From: Flavobacteriaceae bacterium
Lineage (GTDB): Bacteria; Bacteroidota; Bacteroidia; Flavobacteriales; Flavobacteriaceae
NCBI GenBank assembly: GCA_021647885.1
Contig: JAKITV010000010.1
Span: forward strand, 1 to 61,204
DNA: 61,204 nucleotides
Direction of reading: 5' to 3'
The notes beneath the pieces were generated by a model that was not told the origin of the DNA, searched no databases, and saw only the letters and a program-made list of their open reading frames with translations. The translations under genes were made by a program, and so were the position numbers. The first letter of the stretch is position 1. Each line of letters opens with the position of its first letter. Positions 38,798 to 45,994 of the stretch are shown here, one piece after another.

Positions 38798-39214
38798 CTA
38801 TGATTTTTTTTGATTGTTTGATGGGCTTTGATTTTTGGGTTTCATCACTCTTTTAAAGTGTAATGATGTAGAGCCAAAATTGATTAAAAGACCAATTTCC
38901 ATATTATACGCTTCTAAATAGTTGATGGCTTGTGCCAAATGCACATCTTCTAATACTTTCACTGCTTTAATTTCGAGCATTATTTTTTCTTCAATAAAAA
39001 AATCCGCTCTTCTTTTTCCTATATCATAACCTTTGTAAGTCAATTGCATTTCTTTTTCTCTTTCGTGTTGTATATTTTGCATATTTAACTCAATAGACAA
39101 AGCACGTTGGTATATTACTTCTTGAAAACCATTACCTAAATACTTATGTACTTCCATTGCTGCACCTATTATCTTTCCTGTAAGTTCCGAATGCTTGTAT
39201 TTCTCGTTAATCAT
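38798..39214 (-). CDS. GxxExxY family PD-(D/E)xK nuclease-like protein
   Basis: The 138-residue protein shows the family name motif Gly29-Phe-Gln-Glu32-Val-Ile-Tyr35 after the helix MEVHKYLG. The core RADFFIEEKIMLEIKAV holds the Asp...Glu-x-Lys catalytic pattern of the PD-(D/E)xK fold. The ending GLLINFGSTSLHFKRV is also typical. Family members are small putative nucleases, often near repetitive or mobile DNA, with no firm role. It sits inside the restriction operon between hsdS and the Fic gene, with about 80 and 130 bases of spacer, so it may have been inserted later. Confidence 0.88.
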   Translation of the reverse strand: MINEKYKHSELTGKIIGAAMEVHKYLGNGFQEVIYQRALSIELNMQNIQHEREKEMQLTYKGYDIGKRRADFFIEEKIMLEIKAVKVLEDVHLAQAINYLEAYNMEIGLLINFGSTSLHFKRVMKPKNQSPSNNQKKS

Positions 39215-39294
39215 AATTCGTTTATTTAGTAGTAATTATAATCATAGTTTTTATACTCATCATAGTTTTCAAATAATCATTTATTAATCATAGT

Positions 39295-40563
39295 TTAATT
39301 TACTTTTATTTTACCCGTTACCACTTCACTTATCAAGGCGGTTTTATATTCTTTAAGTAATGCTATGAGCTTTTTTGTGTTGCTTACTTTGGTGTTTATT
39401 TTGGTGATTTCAGTTTCTATATGTTTTACTATTTGGGTTTGTTCTTCTGGTTTAGGAAATGCAATAAACAAATTTGCAATAAATTCCCAACTTACTCTTG
39501 GCATTTTTGAACCATATGTAGAACTATTTGTTACATCAATAAATGAATAATCAAGAATTCTGTATTTCGCAAATTCAGGAATTACATCTGATGTTGTTCT
39601 GAAAACATAAAAATCCCCAACTGCGTGTCCTTCAAAATTTGCTAACCATACTTTTGCTAAATATGGACGTAATTTTCCAAAAAGAACATCTTTCTTTTTG
39701 AAGTGAACTCCTTGTCCTTCAAAGTCAGAGTTTTTATCAATAAATTTTCCCGTTTTGCTAATTATATTTTCAAGACCAATTTTTTTAAATATCTCATCAC
39801 TTTTTTGAGTCATTAAATTGAAAAAATATTTAAATCTCTTCACTTCCCAATGCACAGGAATATCACCCAACCATTCAACACCACTATCTTTTAGTTTTAC
39901 ATTTGGGTTAATACCTTTGGTTACTGCTTGGTTTATGATGGCAGTTTTTTCTTTTTCATAAAGGTTTAGTAAGGTTTCTTTTTGGCTTATGAGTTGGTCT
40001 ATTTCGGTGGTTTTTTGGTCGAGATAGTTGGCTATGGCGGTTTGTTCATTTATTGAAGGAACATAAATAAGTAAATTTTTTAATTTAGTTTGATTCAATA
40101 TTGGAAGTGTTGTATAATCTGCTTCATAAATAATCATTTCTTTATTTCCAACTAAAAAATAATATCCAAAAAATGAATTCATACTATTGTTTTCAAACGA
40201 AATAATATTTATTTGTTGATTTGCAGATGCCTCTGATTTTGAAATACTAACTTTTCCTAAAGTTGCACCAATACTAACTAAATAAATAGAATTTTTAGGG
40301 AATAATTCTACCTGATTTGATTCAACTGCATTAGTAATAATTCTTCTTTTTGAATTTACAAGAGGTTCATTACCATTAAAATCTGCTGGCGTATACCAAT
40401 TGATTTCTCCATTCATAAAAAAATCAATTTTAGAACCTTGAATTTTTGGTGTTCTACCAGTTTGTACGTTTGAAACATACTTCAATTTCTTCACTTTCCA
40501 ATGCTCAGGAATCTCTCCAATCCATTCAATGCCACTATCTTTATATGTATCGTATCTTTTCAT
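39295..40563 (-). CDS. hsdS: Type I restriction-modification specificity subunit
   Basis: The 422-residue protein has two target-recognition domains. Each opens with a YKDSGIEWIGEIPEHWKVKKL-like start (about 4-25; second copy DSGVEWLGDIPVHWEVKRF at about 225-243). Two coiled-coil spacers follow (about 180-215 and 380-415; INEQTAIANYLDQKTTEIDQ and EEQTQIVKHIETEITKINTK). It reads both halves of a bipartite DNA site for HsdM and HsdR. The recognised sequence cannot be told. Its start overlaps the hsdM stop by one base, a sign of coupled translation. The two halves share the framework and differ in the recognition cores. Confidence 0.95.
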   Translation of the reverse strand: MKRYDTYKDSGIEWIGEIPEHWKVKKLKYVSNVQTGRTPKIQGSKIDFFMNGEINWYTPADFNGNEPLVNSKRRIITNAVESNQVELFPKNSIYLVSIGATLGKVSISKSEASANQQINIISFENNSMNSFFGYYFLVGNKEMIIYEADYTTLPILNQTKLKNLLIYVPSINEQTAIANYLDQKTTEIDQLISQKETLLNLYEKEKTAIINQAVTKGINPNVKLKDSGVEWLGDIPVHWEVKRFKYFFNLMTQKSDEIFKKIGLENIISKTGKFIDKNSDFEGQGVHFKKKDVLFGKLRPYLAKVWLANFEGHAVGDFYVFRTTSDVIPEFAKYRILDYSFIDVTNSSTYGSKMPRVSWEFIANLFIAFPKPEEQTQIVKHIETEITKINTKVSNTKKLIALLKEYKTALISEVVTGKIKVN

Positions 40564-42362
40564 TAGTCCAATACAGTTTTTTCTAAATCAAAAGTACTTT
40601 GCTCCAAAGCCAAAATATCTGCTTTAATCTCTGCTAATGCTCGTAATGGTTTAAACTCATAAAAATATTTGGTAAAGTTTATTTCGTAACCAATTTTGGT
40701 TTTGCTTTCTTCTACCCAAGCCGTAGAAAGATGTGGTTTTACTTCTCTGTCAAAATATTCATCAATGGTTTGTGGCACGAGTTTTTTGTCTGCATCTAAT
40801 TTTAAAAACGATATATTTTCGTAATCACGTTTACTGGTGTCGGCTTTTGGTTTTCCTTTTTTGTCGGTTATAATTTTTCCGTTTTCTTCTTGAGGTTGTT
40901 CAATAGTTGCTCTCCAATAGCCAAAAAAGTCGTTTGGATATATTTTGCTAAACTCGTTTTCTTCAAAGTCGCCATATATTTTGGTTATAAAACCAATGCC
41001 TTTTTCTTCTCCGTTTTCAATGATTTTTTTTCGTTTGTTACCCAAACTTTTAGTCATTTTTTCGTAGAAACGGTTAAAATCTCTTTTGCCTTCTGCTATG
41101 AGTTCATCATCTTTTTGCCCTGTGGCATTGATAAGTTGTATTTTTCCTTTTCGTTCTGTGCTTTTTTTATTGTTTACAATCCATACATAAGTAGAAATTC
41201 CTGTGTTGTAAAACAATTGGTCTGGCATTGCAATAACGGCTTCTAACCAATCATTTTCTATAATCCATTGCCGTATATTACTTTCCCCACTTCCTGCACT
41301 TCCTGTAAATAAAGGCGAACCATTAAAAACAACTGCAATTCGTGTTCCGTCCGATTTCATTTTAGAAATCATATGTTGCAAAAAGAGTAGTGAACCATCA
41401 TTTATTCTTGGTAATCCTGCTCCAAAACGTCCAGAATAACCTTTGTTTTCGTGTTCGTCTTTAATTATTTTTTGTGCTTTTTTCCAATCCACACCAAAAG
41501 GCGGATTAGATAATACGTAATCAAACTTTTCATCTTCCAAACCATCAACTGTAAAGGTGTTTCCAAATTTTACGTTAGATGGATTTTGTCCTTTTATTAG
41601 CATATCCGATTTACAGATTGCATACGATTCAGGATTTATTTCTTGCCCAAAAACTTCCAGTTTTGCTTTTTTGTTAAAACTTTTTAAATGTTGTTCTCCA
41701 ATAGAAAGCATTCCACCAGTTCCACAGGCAGGATCGTACATTGTTTTTACGATACCTTCTTTCGTTAGACTTTCGCTATCTGCAATAAACAAGAGATTTA
41801 CCATTAGTTTAATGACTTCTCTTGGTGTAAAATGTTCTCCTGCTGTTTCGTTAGATTGTTCAGCAAATTTTCTAATAAGTTCTTCAAAGGTGTAACCCAT
41901 TTCCATACTGTCCATATCTGCAAGGTCAATTTCAGAGAATTTTTTTACAACTTGAAAAAGTATATCGGCTTTTGGGTCGTCCATTCTTTCAATTTGGTCG
42001 TCAAAATTGAAGTATTCAATTATTTCCCTTGCACTTGATGAAAATCCATTGATATAGTTTCTTAAATTTGAAGTGATATTGTCAGGGTCGGCAATTAGTT
42101 TTTCAAAATCGTATTTACTTCTGTTGTGGAAGTTGTGTCCTGCAATTTTGTTTAAAAGTATATCTTTAGTTTTGTCTGGTTTCTCTTTTACTTTTGGCAG
42201 AAAGTCAAGTACTTTTTCTTTGGTTGGTTGCAACACACAATCCAAGCGTCTTAAAACAGTTAATGGCAAGATAACTTTTCCATAATCAGATTGTTTGTAA
42301 TCTCCCCTTAATAAATTCGCAACATCCCAAATTAGGGATGCTTTTGCTTTAAAATCTGCCAT
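40563..42362 (-). CDS. hsdM: Type I restriction-modification methyltransferase subunit
   Basis: The 599-residue N6-adenine methyltransferase protects host DNA at sites chosen by HsdS. The N-terminal helical bundle (about 8-140) is followed by the catalytic domain with motif I PACGTGG (211-217) and motif IV NPPF (286-289). The extended C-terminus holds YEFKPLRALAEIKADILALE. It is the first gene of the operon. The 200 bases upstream carry no clear TAnnTTTG element. They lead into the long direct repeat, copy 2. Confidence 0.96.
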   Translation of the reverse strand: MADFKAKASLIWDVANLLRGDYKQSDYGKVILPLTVLRRLDCVLQPTKEKVLDFLPKVKEKPDKTKDILLNKIAGHNFHNRSKYDFEKLIADPDNITSNLRNYINGFSSSAREIIEYFNFDDQIERMDDPKADILFQVVKKFSEIDLADMDSMEMGYTFEELIRKFAEQSNETAGEHFTPREVIKLMVNLLFIADSESLTKEGIVKTMYDPACGTGGMLSIGEQHLKSFNKKAKLEVFGQEINPESYAICKSDMLIKGQNPSNVKFGNTFTVDGLEDEKFDYVLSNPPFGVDWKKAQKIIKDEHENKGYSGRFGAGLPRINDGSLLFLQHMISKMKSDGTRIAVVFNGSPLFTGSAGSGESNIRQWIIENDWLEAVIAMPDQLFYNTGISTYVWIVNNKKSTERKGKIQLINATGQKDDELIAEGKRDFNRFYEKMTKSLGNKRKKIIENGEEKGIGFITKIYGDFEENEFSKIYPNDFFGYWRATIEQPQEENGKIITDKKGKPKADTSKRDYENISFLKLDADKKLVPQTIDEYFDREVKPHLSTAWVEESKTKIGYEINFTKYFYEFKPLRALAEIKADILALEQSTFDLEKTVLD

Positions 42363-42559
42363 ATTTTATTCTGTCTTTTTATTAAGTATCAAATTTAAGT
42401 TAATTTCTCATTTTCAATAGCTGAGCATTAAAAAGATTTTGTTCTTTTATATTTCTTTTTGTGGTGGAATTGAGCGTAGGTAAAAAATAAATGTGTAAAA
42501 TGTACAGTGGCTTTTTCTTTCTTTTTAGTCAGTTTTGAGTTCAGTTTTTGCTTGGGCAC
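42363..42559 (-). other. Leader region upstream of hsdM
   Basis: About 200 AT-rich bases lie between the hsdM start and the direct repeat. The segment TTGGGCACAA at 42552-42561 is where the neighbouring units have their gene-specific inverted end, but no matching partner is found behind hsdR. I see no gene and no clear promoter. Confidence 0.4.
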
Positions 42560-42772
42560 AATGCTAAGATAAATTCAGTTTCAATATGATTTTATCGGTC
42601 GATAACGAAGTTAGCGTTTTTTATTTATAAAGTCAATATAGTTTTTATTCTGAACGAAGTGAAGAATCTATTTAAACAGTAAACCTTAATACCATTGAAG
42701 CCTTAACGCAACGTACTGCAATTTTAATTTATAGATTGATAAATCAGGAGTAGTTTTTTTGTTTCGTTATCG
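42560..42772. repeat. Long direct repeat, copy 2 (right flank of the restriction island)
   Basis: It has the same order as copy 1: AATGCTAAGATAAATTCAG, the TTATCGGTCGATAA palindrome, the REP-like TTCTGAACGAAGTGAAGAAT and the M20 peptidase 3'-end copy at 42676-42772. Copies 1 and 2 share differences from the peptidase gene itself (ACAGTAAAC instead of ACAGTTAAC, AAATCAGGAGTAG instead of TAATCAGGAATAG), so one of them was made from the other or from a common source. Confidence 0.9.
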
Positions 42773-42787
42773 GTAAGTATATGAGGC

Positions 42788-42873
42788 GTTGGGCTTTTAA
42801 AAGTACTTCTTTTCGTTTTATCACTCAGTTTATTTATATGCACTTACTTCGGGTTAATCACTTATTGCCCAAT
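42788..42873. repeat. Putative empty mini-cassette
   Basis: GTTGGGC at 42788-42794 and GCCCAAT at 42867-42873 are complementary ends around about 72 bases without a gene. An imperfect hairpin extends on both sides (GTATATGAG...ATTTATAC). The layout is that of the neighbouring gene-bearing units. A similar gene-less stretch is seen at 59795-59882. Confidence 0.4.
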
Positions 42874-42887
42874 GATTTATACACGTT

Positions 42888-43940
42888 GTTAGCCTTTCGT
42901 TATTTTTTAACTTTTCTGTACTCCATTCCTGCTACTTTAAAAACATATTCTTCATTTTCTTTTGTTAATGACAAATAATTCCCACCTACATCTACTGCTT
43001 TATTTTTTGATAGAAGATATAAATTCGTCTCCTCATTGCTGTTTGTATTAAACTTTATATATAATTGATTTTCTTCTACGTAAAAAGCAACAACTTCATC
43101 AGGAAATTGTTCTGTTTCCCAATCTCCTAACCAATTTTTCACAAGGTTTGAATCTAACAGAAAACTATCATCGACTGTTGGTTCGTCTATTAATGTAGCC
43201 AGATTTTGATATATGTTTACGGCCTTTTCCCTATATTTGAGAGTATGTCTTAAATGATTTCCAATGCCAGAAGTTTGAAAATCTTTAACTTTATTTTTGT
43301 ATGTGTAATTCGTCAACATATAATTTATGAAACCTTCATTCTTATTTGGTGGACCTTGAAAAGAATACCACTCGAATTTTTCAGACTGTTCCAAGAGATT
43401 GTTGTTTACCATATTCTTTATTAATTCACTAAAATCATCCACTATGTTTTTATTAACTGTGTGCAATACGTTTAGTTCACTAACAATATCATTATATTTA
43501 ATACTAATCTCGTCCATGTTCAATACCAAATTATCATAGGCATTTCTGTTTAATGTAACAGTGCCATATAAGGCTATAGTATTAAATATTCCTTCTATTT
43601 TAGGATTTGCATAATCATTATAGGTTAGTTTGTCATTTAATACTAAATTGAAAATTGTGTCCTTAGTTTGATAAAATTTGATCAAGTTATTAGAGTTATC
43701 AATATTCTTACTCAATTCTTCCAGAACATTTTTAAAAATAGCATCTATTTTTGCTTCAATTTTAGTCTGCTCATTCCAATTATTAATTGATAACGCAATC
43801 AAAATACCAATAACCACAAGTACAATTTCACCAATGGCATATTTTAAATACTTTCCAGTTTTATTTTTCTCCATAAGGTCATAGCGGATTTTTCTAAAGA
43901 ATTTTATCATTTATCGATTCGGTTTTTAATGAAGGCTAAT
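42888..43940 (-). mobile_element. Putative gene cassette 2 (8-bp inverted ends)
   Basis: TTAGCCTT at 42889-42896 and AAGGCTAA at 43932-43939 are perfect inverted ends enclosing one minus-strand gene. The left end is preceded by ACACGTTG, giving CACGTTGTTAGCC, and the right end is followed by TGCTAAGATAAATTCAG. Cassette status is inferred. Confidence 0.45.
42900..43910 (-). CDS. DUF6090-like membrane-anchored protein
   Basis: The 336-residue protein begins with a basic N-terminus (MIKFFRKIRYDLMEKNKTGKY) and a single transmembrane helix in IGEIVLVVIGILIALSINNWNE, about residues 27-48. This is the hallmark of a large flavobacterial family that I know as DUF6090. The rest is soluble and helical, probably periplasmic. 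No enzyme motif is visible and the family has no known role. It stands alone between two repeat blocks, with gene-specific inverted ends on both sides. Confidence 0.82.
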   Translation of the reverse strand: MIKFFRKIRYDLMEKNKTGKYLKYAIGEIVLVVIGILIALSINNWNEQTKIEAKIDAIFKNVLEELSKNIDNSNNLIKFYQTKDTIFNLVLNDKLTYNDYANPKIEGIFNTIALYGTVTLNRNAYDNLVLNMDEISIKYNDIVSELNVLHTVNKNIVDDFSELIKNMVNNNLLEQSEKFEWYSFQGPPNKNEGFINYMLTNYTYKNKVKDFQTSGIGNHLRHTLKYREKAVNIYQNLATLIDEPTVDDSFLLDSNLVKNWLGDWETEQFPDEVVAFYVEENQLYIKFNTNSNEETNLYLLSKNKAVDVGGNYLSLTKENEEYVFKVAGMEYRKVKK

Positions 43941-44014
43941 GCTAAGATAAATTCAGTTTTAATTGATTTTATCGGTCGATAACGAAGTTAGCGTTTTTTA
44001 TTTATAAAGTCAAT
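43938..44014. repeat. Long direct repeat, copy 3 (partial)
   Basis: The first part of copies 1 and 2 is found again (AATGCTAAGATAAATTCAG, TTATCGGTCGATAA, AACGAAGTTAGCG, TTTATAAAGTCAAT), but the REP-like segment and the M20 fragment are missing. The rest of 44015-44107 is AT-rich and holds one small palindrome at 44090-44106. Confidence 0.85.
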
Positions 44015-44089
44015 CTGTATTTAGCAATAAATATTTTAAGTTAGTTTGAATATATTGATGATTTTTTATTAAATTTCAAATTATGAAAC

Positions 44090-44106
44090 CTGCCTACCGC
44101 AGGCAG
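44090..44106. repeat. Small palindrome (CTGCCT-ACCGC-AGGCAG)
   Basis: A 6-bp GC-rich stem with a five-base loop stands in AT-rich DNA. It belongs to the small dispersed palindromes of this genome. Confidence 0.6.
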
Positions 44107-44107
44107 T

Positions 44108-44241
44108 CAGCATGTGACCAATAAAAAACAATAAATATAAACACATGAAACGAGCATGCTAAAATGTTTATCACCTAAGGAAATGATTAATAGCGAACAG
44201 CATGTGACCATTAAAAAAACAATAAATATAAACACATGAAA
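44108..44241 (+). repeat. Duplicated leader of the amidohydrolase gene
   Basis: About 43 bases starting CAGCATGTGACCA and ending AAACACATGAAA occur at 44108-44150 and again at 44199-44241 with one or two differences. The second copy contains the real start codon. The first contains an identical ATGAAA that opens only a short frame. A 48-base segment lies between. Confidence 0.85.
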
Positions 44242-45849
44242 AAACTAACCATCCTTTTTACGGTCTTAATCGTTGCAAGCTGTTCCACAAAAGAGCAAGC
44301 CGATTTAATTGTAACCAATGCAAACATTTATACAGTAAACGACAATTTTGAAACTGCTCAAGCTTTTGCTGTTAAAGACGGAAAGTTTCTTGACGTAGGC
44401 TCATCAGAAGATATTTTAGCAAAATATGAAACCACAAACACTATTGATGCCAACGGGCAAACCATATTACCAGGTTTTATAGACGCACATTGTCATTTTT
44501 TGGGTTTAGGTTACGATCAACAAGCTGTCGATTTGGTTGGCACTAAAAGTTTTGATGAGGTTGTAATGCGTGTTACAGATTTTCAGAATAAGAATAATTT
44601 AAAATATATTAAAGGAAGAGGTTGGGATCAAAACGATTGGGACGTAAAAGAGTTTCCAAATAATAAATTATTAAATGCTTTATATCCAGACACTCCTATT
44701 GTATTAACCCGAATTGATGGTCATGCAATTTTGTGTAATAAAGCCGCTTTAGATTTGGGAAATGTAACTATTGACAGCAAAATTGATGGAGGAGAAGTCG
44801 TTATGGAAAATGGAGAACTCACAGGAGTTTTAGTAGATAATGCTGAAAGTTTAGTGATGAACTATTGGCCTAAAACAACCAAAGAAGATACTGTAAAAGC
44901 CTTAATGGATGCTCAAGACATTTGTTTTAGTTATGGTTTAACAACCGTTAATGATGCTGGATTAAGTGTTGAAGCAATTGAGATTATTGATAGTTTACAG
45001 CAAACAGGAGATTTAAAAATACGTGTCTATGCAATGGTTTCTGGCAATAAGAATAATTTAGATTATTATTTAAACAAAGGCATTGTTAAAACAGATAAGT
45101 TAAATGTTCGCTCGTTTAAGTATTATGTTGATGGTGCTTTAGGATCTCGAGGCGCATTATTAAGAGCGCCTTATAGCGATAAGGAAAATCATTTTGGTTT
45201 GGCTGTAAATAGTTTTGAAGATTTACAGGAAACAGCTTCCAGAATTGCAAATTCAGAGTTTCAAATGAATACACATGCCATTGGAGATTCCGCTAATCAT
45301 GTTGTTTTACAAACTTATAAAGCCGTTTTAAAAGGGAAACCAAACAGACGTTGGAAAGTTGAACATGCACAAGTAATTTCACCAGAAGATTTTGATTTGT
45401 TTGATGATATTATTCCTTCTGTGCAACCTACACATGCAACAAGCGATATGTATTGGGCTGAAGACAGAGTTGGAGCAGAACGCATTAAAGGCGCTTATGC
45501 CTTTAAGGATTTATTAAACAAATATGGAAAAGTAGCTCTTGGAACCGATTTTCCTGTAGAGCATGTAAGTCCGTTTTATACATTTTATGCAGCTGTAGCA
45601 CGACAAGATTTAAAAGGTTATCCCAAAAATGGTTACCAAATGGAAAACGCATTAACAAGAGAAGAAACCTTAAAAGGGATGACCATTTGGGCTGCCTATT
45701 CTAATTTTGAAGAAAACGAAAAAGGCAGTATAGAAACTGGAAAGTTAGCCGATTTTATAATTTTAGATAAAAATATTATGGAAGTTGATGCTTCCGAAAT
45801 TCCAAACATTAAGGTAGTAAAAACTTTTGTGGATGGAGAGGCACAGTAA
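44236..45849 (+). CDS. Amidohydrolase lipoprotein (YtcJ-like, amidohydrolase 3 family)
   Basis: The 537-residue metal-dependent hydrolase has a lipobox ending at Cys16 (LIVASC), so it is membrane-anchored in the periplasm or outer membrane. A small beta domain with ANIYTVNDNFETAQAFAVKDGK flanks a TIM barrel. Metal-site motifs are GFIDAHCHFLG, the YYVDGALGSRGALLR stretch with the bridging position, THAIGD, WKVEHAQ and GTDFPVE. The C-terminal LADFIILDKNIMEVDASEI closes the beta domain. Members act on amides of varied kind and the substrate here is unknown. The upstream region holds a duplicated leader and no convincing promoter. Confidence 0.9.
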   Translation: MKKLTILFTVLIVASCSTKEQADLIVTNANIYTVNDNFETAQAFAVKDGKFLDVGSSEDILAKYETTNTIDANGQTILPGFIDAHCHFLGLGYDQQAVDLVGTKSFDEVVMRVTDFQNKNNLKYIKGRGWDQNDWDVKEFPNNKLLNALYPDTPIVLTRIDGHAILCNKAALDLGNVTIDSKIDGGEVVMENGELTGVLVDNAESLVMNYWPKTTKEDTVKALMDAQDICFSYGLTTVNDAGLSVEAIEIIDSLQQTGDLKIRVYAMVSGNKNNLDYYLNKGIVKTDKLNVRSFKYYVDGALGSRGALLRAPYSDKENHFGLAVNSFEDLQETASRIANSEFQMNTHAIGDSANHVVLQTYKAVLKGKPNRRWKVEHAQVISPEDFDLFDDIIPSVQPTHATSDMYWAEDRVGAERIKGAYAFKDLLNKYGKVALGTDFPVEHVSPFYTFYAAVARQDLKGYPKNGYQMENALTREETLKGMTIWAAYSNFEENEKGSIETGKLADFIILDKNIMEVDASEIPNIKVVKTFVDGEAQ

Positions 45850-45858
45850 ATAACTGTC

Positions 45859-45903
45859 TTTCCTGCGTTTCACACTGAGCTTGTCGAAGTGAAAGCTGGA
45901 ATC
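45859..45903. repeat. REP-like nested palindrome
   Basis: The outer arms TTCC and GGAA and the inner arms TTTCAC and GTGAAA enclose ACTGAGCTTGTCGA. The core CACTGAGCTTGTCGAAGTG is a short sequence that I know from many flavobacterial spacers. It lies just after the amidohydrolase stop and could terminate transcription. Confidence 0.6.
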
Positions 45904-45994
45904 TTTTTAATTAAAACCAATTTATTGTAAATTTAAACCTTATTGCAAAGCATTAGTCTTAATAAGTATAAAACCTAATTAAAATTAACCTACT

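Noticed and set aside
33047..44235. An integrase or transposase gene inside the accessory region
   Set aside because: All frames of size were read. None shows the tyrosine recombinase R-H-R-Y pattern, a DDE motif or a serine recombinase start.
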